The position numbers were made by a program, and so were the translations under genes. Under the pieces are notes generated by a model. That model had not been told where the DNA came from. It did no database searches and worked only from the letters and a program-made list of their open reading frames with translations. Below, in pieces: positions 5,089 through 10,404 of a stretch of DNA of 10,404 bases (its first letter is position 1; each line of letters begins with the position of its first letter). Where the stretch lies: contig JAKAAI010000063.1 in NCBI GenBank assembly GCA_021797055.1, positions 1-10,404 on the forward strand, given 5' to 3'. Source of the DNA: Thermoplasmata archaeon (lineage in GTDB: Archaea > Thermoplasmatota > Thermoplasmata > Thermoplasmatales > Thermoplasmataceae).

Positions 5089-5907
5089 TCAATAATAGTT
5101 TCCAGGCCATGGACCATTCGAACTGCTTACAACTATTGATTTGTATATATTTTCTGTCCTGCTGTAGATTGGAAGCTCCGTCCCTCCAGACATGTTCTCT
5201 GCTTCAACCTGTGATCCATATATTTCACCATTAGGAAGGAATTGGTGTGTCCTTATAACAGGGCTTTCACTGTTCATACCGACCGCATAAAGGTAATCCG
5301 TTAATACGTCATGATGCAGGACGACCTGTGGAAGGGAGTGATTTGCCGGGCTCGGTGCTGGCCCGCTGTTATATAAATTGTGCACACCTTTAGTTGGATC
5401 GTACTGGCTCCCATGACATTTGCAATACATCAGACCGTATTTTGGCCAGTTTGCTGCTGTATATCCTATGAGCTGGGCCTCAAATGGAATGTGCTTGGCT
5501 GGATCATAGCTTAACAGGGGCGTGATACATGCAAGATGCTGGCAGATACCACTGTAAGCAACTATGTTTGAATTTGGTCCCACCCCTCCTGGTATTGATG
5601 CTCCATTTATCGCCAAAAGTATGTTGGGTTCGTCCTGAAGAGGATAATTGAAGACCATCAGTGGATATTCACTCGTAGACTGACCTGCCACCGGTATATC
5701 AGATGCATGAATTGGATTGCCGTTGGAGTCCGTCAGTATTGCAGTCGGATAGGTAGAGGAAACCGGAAGATTTCTTGTCTTCGGGACAAAGTATCTCCAT
5801 CCTGAAAGCCCACCGACAAGGAGTGCAGCACTCGAAATTCCAACCGCTTTAAGAAATGTTCTCCTTTCATTGAACGGTCTGTTCTTATCGTTTTCAGTGT
5901 CTGCCAC
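5089..5907 (-). CDS. Tat-exported Rieske iron-sulfur protein
   Basis: 272 residues. The N-terminus has a twin-arginine signal, ERRTFLK (R15-R16), followed by a hydrophobic segment (about 21-36) that probably stays as a membrane anchor, placing the [2Fe-2S] domain outside the cell. The cluster boxes are C122-QHLAC127 and C162-KCHGS, giving ligands C122/H124 and C162/H165 and the disulfide pair C127/C164. The segment between the boxes (34 residues) is longer than in typical bc1 proteins, and there is a tail after about 210. It takes electrons from quinol bound to cytochrome b, encoded 10 bases downstream. The start codon is GTG; an in-frame TGA lies 24 bases upstream and no ATG falls between. 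As the first gene of the operon it is preceded by a palindromic leader. Confidence 0.92.
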   Translation of the reverse strand: MADTENDKNRPFNERRTFLKAVGISSAALLVGGLSGWRYFVPKTRNLPVSSTYPTAILTDSNGNPIHASDIPVAGQSTSEYPLMVFNYPLQDEPNILLAINGASIPGGVGPNSNIVAYSGICQHLACITPLLSYDPAKHIPFEAQLIGYTAANWPKYGLMYCKCHGSQYDPTKGVHNLYNSGPAPSPANHSLPQVVLHHDVLTDYLYAVGMNSESPVIRTHQFLPNGEIYGSQVEAENMSGGTELPIYSRTENIYKSIVVSSSNGPWPGNYY

Positions 5908-5928
5908 GATAAATCTGTTAGCTGATCA

Positions 5929-5949
5929 CATCATTGTATTTCAATGATG
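5929..5949. repeat. Perfect hairpin, 8-bp stem, 5-nt loop
   Basis: CATCATTG (5929-5936) pairs exactly with CAATGATG (5942-5949) around the loop TATTT. It lies 22 bases before the GTG start of the Rieske gene, in the expected 5' leader of the bc operon. It overlaps the 14-bp palindrome at 5944-5957, so the two structures exclude each other in RNA. It could be an operator half-site array or a leader hairpin. Confidence 0.6.
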
Positions 5950-5957
5950 ATCATCAT
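5944..5957. promoter_or_regulatory. 14-bp perfect palindrome at the expected start of transcription
   Basis: ATGATGATCATCAT reads the same on both strands. It is centred about 25 bases downstream of the box A at 5969-5979, where transcription of the Rieske/cytochrome b operon should begin. In archaea repressors often bind between the TATA box and the start site, so this is a good operator candidate. The assignment is by position and symmetry only. Confidence 0.45.
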
Positions 5958-5968
5958 ATCTACAGATC

Positions 5969-5979
5969 GCTAATATATG
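5969..5979 (-). promoter_or_regulatory. Box A promoter of the Rieske/cytochrome b operon
   Basis: On the minus strand, CATATATTAGC lies in the 88-bp gap between the cyclase-family gene and the Rieske gene. Transcription would start near 5950, leaving a leader of about 40 nt. This differs from the leaderless promoters elsewhere in the window. Confidence 0.5.
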
Positions 5980-5995
5980 CCTGCTCAGTGGTATT

Positions 5996-6586
5996 TTAGT
6001 AGAGTACAGCCCTGCATGGTGCACCATCTTCAAACATATTCAATGGAAGGCACATAAAATTATATTCGCCGGGCTCCACATCTTTTAAATATAGACCCTC
6101 TATTATTATTGTTCCGGCCCTCAAGAGCGTTTTATGAACAACAGGCTCTGGTGATTTGAATTTCTCGACTGAAAGATAATCTATCCCAACAAGTTTGCAA
6201 CCATCTGCAACTAGCTTTTTAGCCGCATCCAGTCCTATGTATGTGAAGGATGTGTCAAAACTTCCATATTTATTCGAATTATTTGTCTTGAAAAGTACTA
6301 TTTTTTCATGTTGCTTCGGTATATCATTTTCCGTTATTTCTTGACCGGAACAAAATACCACTGTTGCTTTTCCCTGAAACTGTTCAAGTGGAATTTCCGA
6401 TGCTTTCTTTCCGTCAGGAAGCATGTGGTATGGCGCATCAAAGTGCGTACCTGAATGGGTTTCCATTAAAACACGGGTGATGTGAACATGGTCCTTCTCA
6501 TGCGTCTTGTAGGCATATTCTTCGTAATGGGCGTCACCTGGATATGTGATCATTCCATTTTTCAGCGGAAGCGATACATCTATCAT
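5996..6586 (-). CDS. Cyclase-family metal hydrolase (kynurenine formamidase-like)
   Basis: 196 residues, of the usual family length. The metal-binding signature HSGTHFDAPYH (H44, H48, D50, H54) is intact, and H151 plus E164 (IIEGL) supply the later conserved positions. The N-terminus, IDVSLPLKNGMITYPGD, is the standard opening of the family. Members hydrolyse amide, lactone or ester substrates (N-formylkynurenine, isatin and others) with a divalent metal in the cytoplasm; the substrate cannot be read from the sequence. No other tryptophan-degradation gene is visible, so kynurenine formamidase should not be assumed. It follows nob1 by 21 bases and is probably the last gene of that transcript, with a promoter for the bc operon just beyond it. 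Confidence 0.88.
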   Translation of the reverse strand: MIDVSLPLKNGMITYPGDAHYEEYAYKTHEKDHVHITRVLMETHSGTHFDAPYHMLPDGKKASEIPLEQFQGKATVVFCSGQEITENDIPKQHEKIVLFKTNNSNKYGSFDTSFTYIGLDAAKKLVADGCKLVGIDYLSVEKFKSPEPVVHKTLLRAGTIIIEGLYLKDVEPGEYNFMCLPLNMFEDGAPCRAVLY

Positions 6587-6607
6587 GAAATCTAATTACT
6601 TTAACAG

Positions 6608-7126
6608 TTAAGTTCTTTTCCTGATTCCTGCCGGGTAGTTTCTGAGTTCATGACCGCAGATTGGACAAGCAGACATTTTTTTCGCGTAAATATGTCCACA
6701 TCCAGTGCATTTATATGTCCATTTGATTATTTTCCCTATCTTTTTCATATTGGCGGGTGAAACTTCTATCCCAAGGACAATTGCTGTATTCTGCATAGAG
6801 TAGTCATCAGTCACAAGTATACCTGACAACTGAAGTGCCAGTGCAACTGCGTCTATGTCAGTATTGCTCATACGATCTATGTCTCCGGTCGATACTGCAG
6901 CTTCCCTGACCTTTTTAAGATATTCAGGCCCCGGTTCAATCACTTTGATTGCATCCATTGACATGGAAACAAGTCTTCCGATCTTTCCCTTCCTGATCTC
7001 ATCAAGAACTGATGCAGGTACAAATATATCATGCGAAATCAGATCGTATCTTACTGAAAGTATCGCACTTGTATCAAGGACAACCGGTCTTGTTTTGTTG
7101 TCAATTGGGTCTGATATATCTACCAT
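6608..7126 (-). CDS. nob1: Nob1, rRNA maturation endonuclease
   Basis: 172 residues. The PIN domain (about 14-125) has its acidic cluster at D18, E43, D90/D92 and D107/D108. It is followed by a four-cysteine zinc ribbon (C140-x2-C143 and C154-x2-C157) and a basic tail. This PIN-plus-ribbon order is diagnostic of Nob1, which trims the 3' end of 16S rRNA in archaeal pre-30S particles (site D in the eukaryotic counterpart). The ribbon and the absence of an antitoxin gene argue against a VapC-type toxin. The start lies 3 bases after the nnr stop, so the gene is likely read from the same message. The ribosome-binding site (GGGA about 13 nt upstream) is weak, consistent with translational coupling. 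Confidence 0.93.
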   Translation of the reverse strand: MVDISDPIDNKTRPVVLDTSAILSVRYDLISHDIFVPASVLDEIRKGKIGRLVSMSMDAIKVIEPGPEYLKKVREAAVSTGDIDRMSNTDIDAVALALQLSGILVTDDYSMQNTAIVLGIEVSPANMKKIGKIIKWTYKCTGCGHIYAKKMSACPICGHELRNYPAGIRKRT

Positions 7127-7129
7127 GGC

Positions 7130-8521
7130 TTATTTCCCACGGCAGAATTCATAGAGCCAGTTCATTACATCTGGGATCTTTTCCACCATATCCATGATTG
7201 TATACCAGTACTTTCTGTCATTGAAGCACATATCCCCCGTTTTCTTGTTTATGAATGATGCCAGCTTAGCGGCCTCAAATGATGCAATCCCTCTGGATAA
7301 TAAGGAGGCTGATATTCCAGCAAGCAGATCGCCTGTACCACCCATTGTCATCCTCGCATTTCCACCACTTGATCTGGCAATCCCATTTCCATCTGATATC
7401 AGATCTGTTGATCCCTTCAGGATCACAACATTTCCTGTTGTCCTCGAATATTCAAGAAGCGCACTCTCCGAAGCTTCCAGACCGGTGAGCGCCTTGAATT
7501 CTGCAGAGTGCGGCGTGATCAGAAGTGGTTTACTGCGCCTGTAATTCAAGTGTGAAAGGATCCTGGTTGCATCAGCATCTATCACCGTTGGGAGATCCAT
7601 GGAAAGAAGATCTGCAAAGACCTGCTTGAAATCGACTGTTCGGCCCATACCGGGGCCGATCAGGAGAGCTGTGCTCTTCTCTATTCCTTCAAGGTTTTCT
7701 ATATCCCTCATTATTAAAAATGGCGAATATCCTTGGATCAGCCCACTATGTGTACTCTTCGTGTATATTTTGATGAGATCCACGCCCACCTTTTCAGCAC
7801 CAAGAGCACTAACAATTGCTGCTCCGGGAAATTCATAGCCAGCAACGATACCAAGGACGCCATTCTGACCCTTATGAGAACTACGATCAGGAAATATATA
7901 ACTAAGAAAATCACCTGGTCCCACTATGTTTTCAAACCCCTTTTCGAAGCCTATATCCTTTACAATAACGTCTCCGGGATAAATGTAATCAGGTATAGTC
8001 TTAATTGCATGCATTGCAACTGTTACCTCAGGCCTAACTGATATTTTAGAGCCAGCGCCGCTCGGCACATCCACAGAAATAACAGGCTTACCGGAATCGT
8101 TTATCATCCTTATTATATCCGAATACTCTGGCGAAGGATCTCCTTTAAGACCGGTTCCAAGTAAACCGTCCATCAATATATCGGCACCGTTTATCTCATT
8201 GTATATTGCATTTCTAGACACCTTCTGGAACCTCATGGTTCTGAGAAGATTCTTTACTGAATCAGAATGGATGCTTTCCTCTCCTTTTATGAAAAATATC
8301 ATAACATCCATTCTAGAGCTAAGGGATTTAGCAGCAAAGATGGAATCTCCAGCCTTGTTGCCCGAACCACAAAGTATCAGTATGTTCTTTGCGTCGGGGT
8401 AACGCCGGATAATCTCCTCAGCAACAGCACGACCGGCATTAGCCATTAGTGGTTCCACTGATCCATGCAGGTACCTGTAGTTGATGTCAAGTTTCATTGA
8501 TTCTTTGACAGATATTGTCAC
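7130..8521 (-). CDS. nnr: Nnr, bifunctional NAD(P)HX epimerase/dehydratase
   Basis: 463 residues from GTG at 8521. The N-terminal epimerase domain (about 1-205) has GSGNKAGDS (52-60) and DVPSG (151-155). The C-terminal ADP/ATP-dependent dehydratase domain has HKGQNG (216-221), IGPGMG (288-293), TPHSAE (336-341), LKGS (368-371) and the catalytic-loop GGTGD (394-398). The enzyme rescues NADH and NADPH that have become hydrated, by epimerising the R form and dehydrating the S form. The GTG overlaps the ogg stop (GTGA) and has GGGAG nine bases upstream; an ATG at 8551 lacks such a site and would overlap ogg by 34 bases. The loop GNKAGDS departs from the common GNNGGDG in the epimerase half. Neighbours are a DNA-repair gene and nob1. 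Confidence 0.93.
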   Translation of the reverse strand: MTISVKESMKLDINYRYLHGSVEPLMANAGRAVAEEIIRRYPDAKNILILCGSGNKAGDSIFAAKSLSSRMDVMIFFIKGEESIHSDSVKNLLRTMRFQKVSRNAIYNEINGADILMDGLLGTGLKGDPSPEYSDIIRMINDSGKPVISVDVPSGAGSKISVRPEVTVAMHAIKTIPDYIYPGDVIVKDIGFEKGFENIVGPGDFLSYIFPDRSSHKGQNGVLGIVAGYEFPGAAIVSALGAEKVGVDLIKIYTKSTHSGLIQGYSPFLIMRDIENLEGIEKSTALLIGPGMGRTVDFKQVFADLLSMDLPTVIDADATRILSHLNYRRSKPLLITPHSAEFKALTGLEASESALLEYSRTTGNVVILKGSTDLISDGNGIARSSGGNARMTMGGTGDLLAGISASLLSRGIASFEAAKLASFINKKTGDMCFNDRKYWYTIMDMVEKIPDVMNWLYEFCRGK

Positions 8522-9138
8522 TTTATGATGCTCCCTGTTGCTATTTTCCAAAGGTAAAGGTCAAAAATACCTGGCTCCATTGAATATTTTTCAGATATCT
8601 CAATCATTTTTTCCTCAATTTCCATGTATCTTTTAGATGTCATCGGACCGATGCGAATGTTCAGTATTTCCGAAAGCATTGATTGAATGTGTTTGTCCAG
8701 AATGGCAAACTGGAAAATACCGACATTCCTCAAAAAATGAGACGCTTCTTTGTACCCAATTCCAGGGACGTTTTCAACAAGATATTCTCTTGAGCCTTTG
8801 ATATCGCTTGATCGTACTATCCCAGGCAGGTCGTCCATGATGGATCTGGAAGCAACTATGAACTTACTTCTGACATTGTAGAACCTGTATCTCACGAGAT
8901 GCAGCAACCTGCTTAGATCTAATTCCGATAGTGAAATAAGTCGCTTGATTCCTATTATTTTCTGTGTTCTAAGAGCCATCTCAGCTGATGTGTTGGCAGC
9001 CAGTATACAGAAGCACAGTTCAGAAAATAGTTCCTCGGCAGATGCCTGCCGCATGAGGATAAATTCATCCCTCTTCTCCAGTATATCTGAAGATGAAGGT
9101 GACAGGATAAGCGACGTTATCTCATCATGAAATTCCAT
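8518..9138 (-). CDS. ogg: N-glycosylase/DNA lyase, Ogg2 type
   Basis: 206 residues, the length of archaeal Ogg2. The helix-hairpin-helix segment VPGIGYKEASHFLRNVG (124-140) carries the Schiff-base lysine K130, and ILDKHI carries the catalytic aspartate D148, 18 residues apart as in the family. The VRYRFYNVRSKFI block (82-94) is also typical. The enzyme removes 8-oxoguanine from DNA and cuts the abasic site by beta-elimination. It has no iron-sulfur cysteine loop, unlike Nth and MutY. No ribosome-binding site precedes the ATG; only 14 bases, mostly T and A, separate it from the sod stop. It may therefore have a leaderless transcript of its own or rely on read-through. Its stop overlaps the GTG of nnr. 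Confidence 0.92.
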   Translation of the reverse strand: MEFHDEITSLILSPSSSDILEKRDEFILMRQASAEELFSELCFCILAANTSAEMALRTQKIIGIKRLISLSELDLSRLLHLVRYRFYNVRSKFIVASRSIMDDLPGIVRSSDIKGSREYLVENVPGIGYKEASHFLRNVGIFQFAILDKHIQSMLSEILNIRIGPMTSKRYMEIEEKMIEISEKYSMEPGIFDLYLWKIATGSIIK

Positions 9139-9152
9139 AAATATTTAAAAAA
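9139..9152 (-). terminator. T-run after sod, possible partial terminator
   Basis: Directly after the sod stop the minus strand reads TTTTTTAAATATTT up to the ogg ATG. A run of six T is enough to slow or end archaeal transcription. It may therefore set different transcript levels for sod and the repair genes downstream. The same AT-rich run could contribute to an ogg promoter. Confidence 0.35.
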
Positions 9153-9767
9153 TTATTTGAAGACTTCGTACATCTTCTTTGCCTTGTTGAGTCTTTCCTC
9201 AACATGCTTCCATGATACGTTCTTCATGAATGCATCCAGATATGGGGCCCTCTTTGGACCGTAGTCTGTGTAGTAAGCATGCTCATAGACGTCCAGGGCA
9301 AGAATCAGGATTGCATTCCATATTCCGTTTGTGTTGTGGGCATCCGCACCTATGTTTCTCAGTTTTCCGGTATTAAGATCAAAAACAAGAAGTGACCAGC
9401 CCCTGAATGCAATACCTGTAGCCTTGAAGTCCTCAACCCATTTTTCATAGGTACCGAAGGAAGCCTCAATCTCTTTCTTTACACTTTCCGGAACCTTTGG
9501 ATCCTCCTTGTGGAGGCCCTGAAAATAATATTCATGCAAAAGAGAGCCATCATAGTTGAATGTCTCCTCATTCTTGAGTTCCCTGAACTCACTGTAGTTC
9601 TGGTTTGCCTTGCTCCTGTCAACCGACGGAAGTTTTTCCCATATTTCGTTGAGTTTGTTCACGTAGCCCTTGTAATGGGTCTCAAAGTGGTACTCAATCT
9701 GCTGGTTGCTTATGCCATCGAGATCCTTTGACTTCAGGTTTTCTTTTATGTTCCATTTTTCTGCCAT
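9153..9767 (-). CDS. sod: Superoxide dismutase, Fe/Mn family
   Basis: 204 residues, full length for the family, with no signal peptide. The four metal ligands are H27, H78, D159 and H163 (the last two in DVYEHAYY), and Y35 is the active-site tyrosine. The second-shell glutamine of bacterial enzymes is missing: G74 occupies the FeSOD position, and H144 (ADAHNTNG) aligns with the histidine seen there in crenarchaeal SODs. The residue two before D159, which influences metal preference, is alanine (A157). Metal use (Fe, Mn or either) therefore cannot be predicted with confidence. A clear ribosome-binding site (GGTGA, 5 nt upstream) and a box A near 9795 precede the ATG. This suggests a separate, well-translated transcript at the head of the repair-gene cluster. 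Confidence 0.95.
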   Translation of the reverse strand: MAEKWNIKENLKSKDLDGISNQQIEYHFETHYKGYVNKLNEIWEKLPSVDRSKANQNYSEFRELKNEETFNYDGSLLHEYYFQGLHKEDPKVPESVKKEIEASFGTYEKWVEDFKATGIAFRGWSLLVFDLNTGKLRNIGADAHNTNGIWNAILILALDVYEHAYYTDYGPKRAPYLDAFMKNVSWKHVEERLNKAKKMYEVFK

Positions 9768-9787
9768 TTTTTCACCATTTTGAAATT

Positions 9788-9801
9788 AAGACTTAATTAA
9801 T
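9788..9801 (-). promoter_or_regulatory. Box A promoter of sod
   Basis: On the minus strand, ATTAATTAAGTCTT lies about 25 nt before the position where a short leader with the GGTGA ribosome-binding site (9772-9776) begins. The element overlaps the stop codon of the zinc-ribbon gene, so read-through from that gene is also possible. Confidence 0.45.
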
Positions 9802-10036
9802 AACGTTTATCTTCACTGCCAGTGGGTTCAAAAATATATAGATCCCTTGTTTTCGAATTATCTGTTTCCCGCCTGGGTATATGCGTTTTCGCAATCGAGA
9901 GCCATTCCTCGAATGTGATATCATCGCTGGTCCTGAACCGGCGGATTTCAGCGTTGCAGCTGGAACAGTAAAGCCCTGAAAAAATTAAACTTGAGCATAT
10001 CAGGCAGTGTCTGTTCTGTGGCATTCCATTACCCAT
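9797..10036 (-). CDS. Small zinc-ribbon protein, unknown function
   Basis: 79 residues. The N-terminal half holds two CxxC knuckles, C11-LI-C14 and C24-SS-C27, only nine residues apart, which should bind one zinc ion. The rest is charged and soluble (ITFEEWLSIAKTHIPRRE), with one likely helix at about 40-52. No other domain is visible and I do not recognise the family. A second ATG at 10024 (residue 5) is also possible: a box A (TTATTTATC, about 10046-10054) sits 26 nt before it, whereas a different AT-rich element near 10065 would suit the first ATG. It lies 30 bases upstream of sod on the same strand, so a shared transcript or a regulatory role is possible but unproven. Confidence 0.7.
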   Translation of the reverse strand: MGNGMPQNRHCLICSSLIFSGLYCSSCNAEIRRFRTSDDITFEEWLSIAKTHIPRRETDNSKTRDLYIFEPTGSEDKRY

Positions 10037-10092
10037 CGTGAGCTTGATAAATAAGTTTCGAGGCTAAATTCAGTTTTTAACGGAAAAAGAAA

Positions 10093-10104
10093 GGTATATT
10101 AAAG
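10093..10104 (+). promoter_or_regulatory. Plus-strand box A facing the partial gene
   Basis: GGTATATTAAAG is a good TATA element on the plus strand, preceded by a purine-rich GAAA as expected for a BRE. Transcription would start near 10125, at an ATG that opens only eight codons (to TAA at 10149-10151), and would run antisense into the gene at 10170-10404. No longer plus-strand gene follows. Confidence 0.3.
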
Positions 10105-10169
10105 CAAGTTGCGAAAGTTTTAGAATGCCAGATCAGAATCGTTTTTCTTAATTGATACAGAATAATAAT

Positions 10170-10404
10170 TCAATCGTCCTTGAACATGGTATCTGTATCC
10201 TCTCCTCCCTTGAAATAAAGGGACATGGAAGCATAGACCTCTTCAAGGCCGAGCATTTCCCTGGAGGATACAGGAATTGTCTTGCCGATTGCGTTGATTT
10301 CATGAAATGCATGGATTATCTGGTTAAAGTAATTCTTGTCCATCTTCTGCTTTTCTTCCATGAATGCCTCCTGCAGCCTGTCCGGGTCTTCTTCCCATCC
10401 TGTT
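10170..10404 (-). CDS. C-terminal part of a gene cut by the window edge (possibly Gfo/Idh/MocA family)
   Basis: The frame is open from the right edge (reading TGWEEDPDRLQEAF before the first visible Met) to TGA at 10170-10172, giving 77 or more residues; the 5' part is outside the window. The internal ATG at 10361 is therefore probably not the start. The segment YFNQIIHAFHEINAIGKTIP followed by SSREMLGLEEVYASMSLYFKGG resembles the closing helices of Gfo/Idh/MocA-type NAD(P)-dependent sugar oxidoreductases, in which a residue pattern of this kind follows the substrate domain. The resemblance is general, no catalytic residue is in view, and the assignment is tentative. The end of the protein is acidic (GEDTDTMFKDD). 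Confidence 0.55.
   Translation of the reverse strand, partial: TGWEEDPDRLQEAFMEEKQKMDKNYFNQIIHAFHEINAIGKTIPVSSREMLGLEEVYASMSLYFKGGEDTDTMFKDD

Noticed and set aside
5079..5117. Longer cytochrome b starting at 5117.
   Set aside because: It would overlap the Rieske gene by 29 bases and add 13 residues unlike the family; the ATG at 5078 is cleanly placed after the Rieske stop.
5996..6586. Naming the cyclase-family gene kynB (kynurenine formamidase).
   Set aside because: The family motif is shared by enzymes with different substrates, and no other tryptophan-breakdown gene is nearby.
6608..7126. PIN-domain toxin of the VapBC type.
   Set aside because: The C-terminal four-cysteine ribbon, the overall length and the absence of an antitoxin gene fit Nob1 instead.
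7194..8449. Several open plus-strand frames opposite nnr (for example 7194-7544, 7733-8041, 8199-8402).
   Set aside because: They lie wholly antisense to a gene with strong family motifs throughout, have no promoter or ribosome-binding site, and their products have no recognisable domain.
8522..8551. Longer Nnr starting at the ATG at 8551.
   Set aside because: The GTG at 8521 has GGGAG at a good distance, overlaps the ogg stop as GTGA, and starts right where the family homology begins.

Overview
The window looks like a stretch of chromosome from an acidophilic or thermophilic euryarchaeon of the Thermoplasmatales type. The assignment rests on several observations. There is an archaeal Nob1 (PIN domain plus zinc ribbon) and an archaeal Ogg2-type 8-oxoguanine glycosylase. 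The ETF is a single beta-alpha fusion. There is a Rieske/cytochrome b operon with no cytochrome c1 and no CxxCH haem motif in any product. Arg codons are AGA/AGG-rich, and there are box-A promoters about 25 nt upstream of start codons, as expected for leaderless mRNAs. This placement is an inference from gene content; no marker gene was compared.

Layout. (1) 1-134: tail of an unresolved upstream gene, then an AT-rich promoter. (2) 135-2161, plus strand: a soluble Rieske-type [2Fe-2S] protein translationally coupled (ATGA overlap) to the fused EtfB-EtfA flavoprotein. (3) 2166-2840, minus strand: an eight-helix membrane protein of unknown function, converging on the ETF gene with 4 bases between the stops. 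(4) 2841-3129: non-coding, with two inverted repeats, a plus-strand box A and a 23-codon ORF. (5) 3130-5907, minus strand: a compact operon with a Tat-exported Rieske protein, a full-length cytochrome b (b6 plus subunit-IV type) and three small membrane proteins that I do not recognise, all overlapping or nearly so. Its leader region (5908-5995) carries a hairpin and a 14-bp perfect palindrome. (6) 5996-9767, minus strand: SOD, Ogg2, Nnr (NADHX epimerase/dehydratase), Nob1 and a cyclase-family metal hydrolase, closely packed. (7) 9797-10036: a small zinc-ribbon protein. (8) 10170-10404: the C-terminal end of a gene entering from the right edge.

How the genes fit together. Two electron-transfer modules stand back to back: ETF with a soluble Rieske protein, and a quinol-oxidising bc-type complex. 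Next to the bc operon is a group with a damage-control theme: superoxide removal (SOD), 8-oxoguanine repair (Ogg2) and repair of hydrated NAD(P)H (Nnr), together with 18S/16S rRNA maturation (Nob1). The parts least explained by known families are the three small membrane proteins of the bc operon, the Rieske-ETF pairing, and the palindromic leader of the bc operon.
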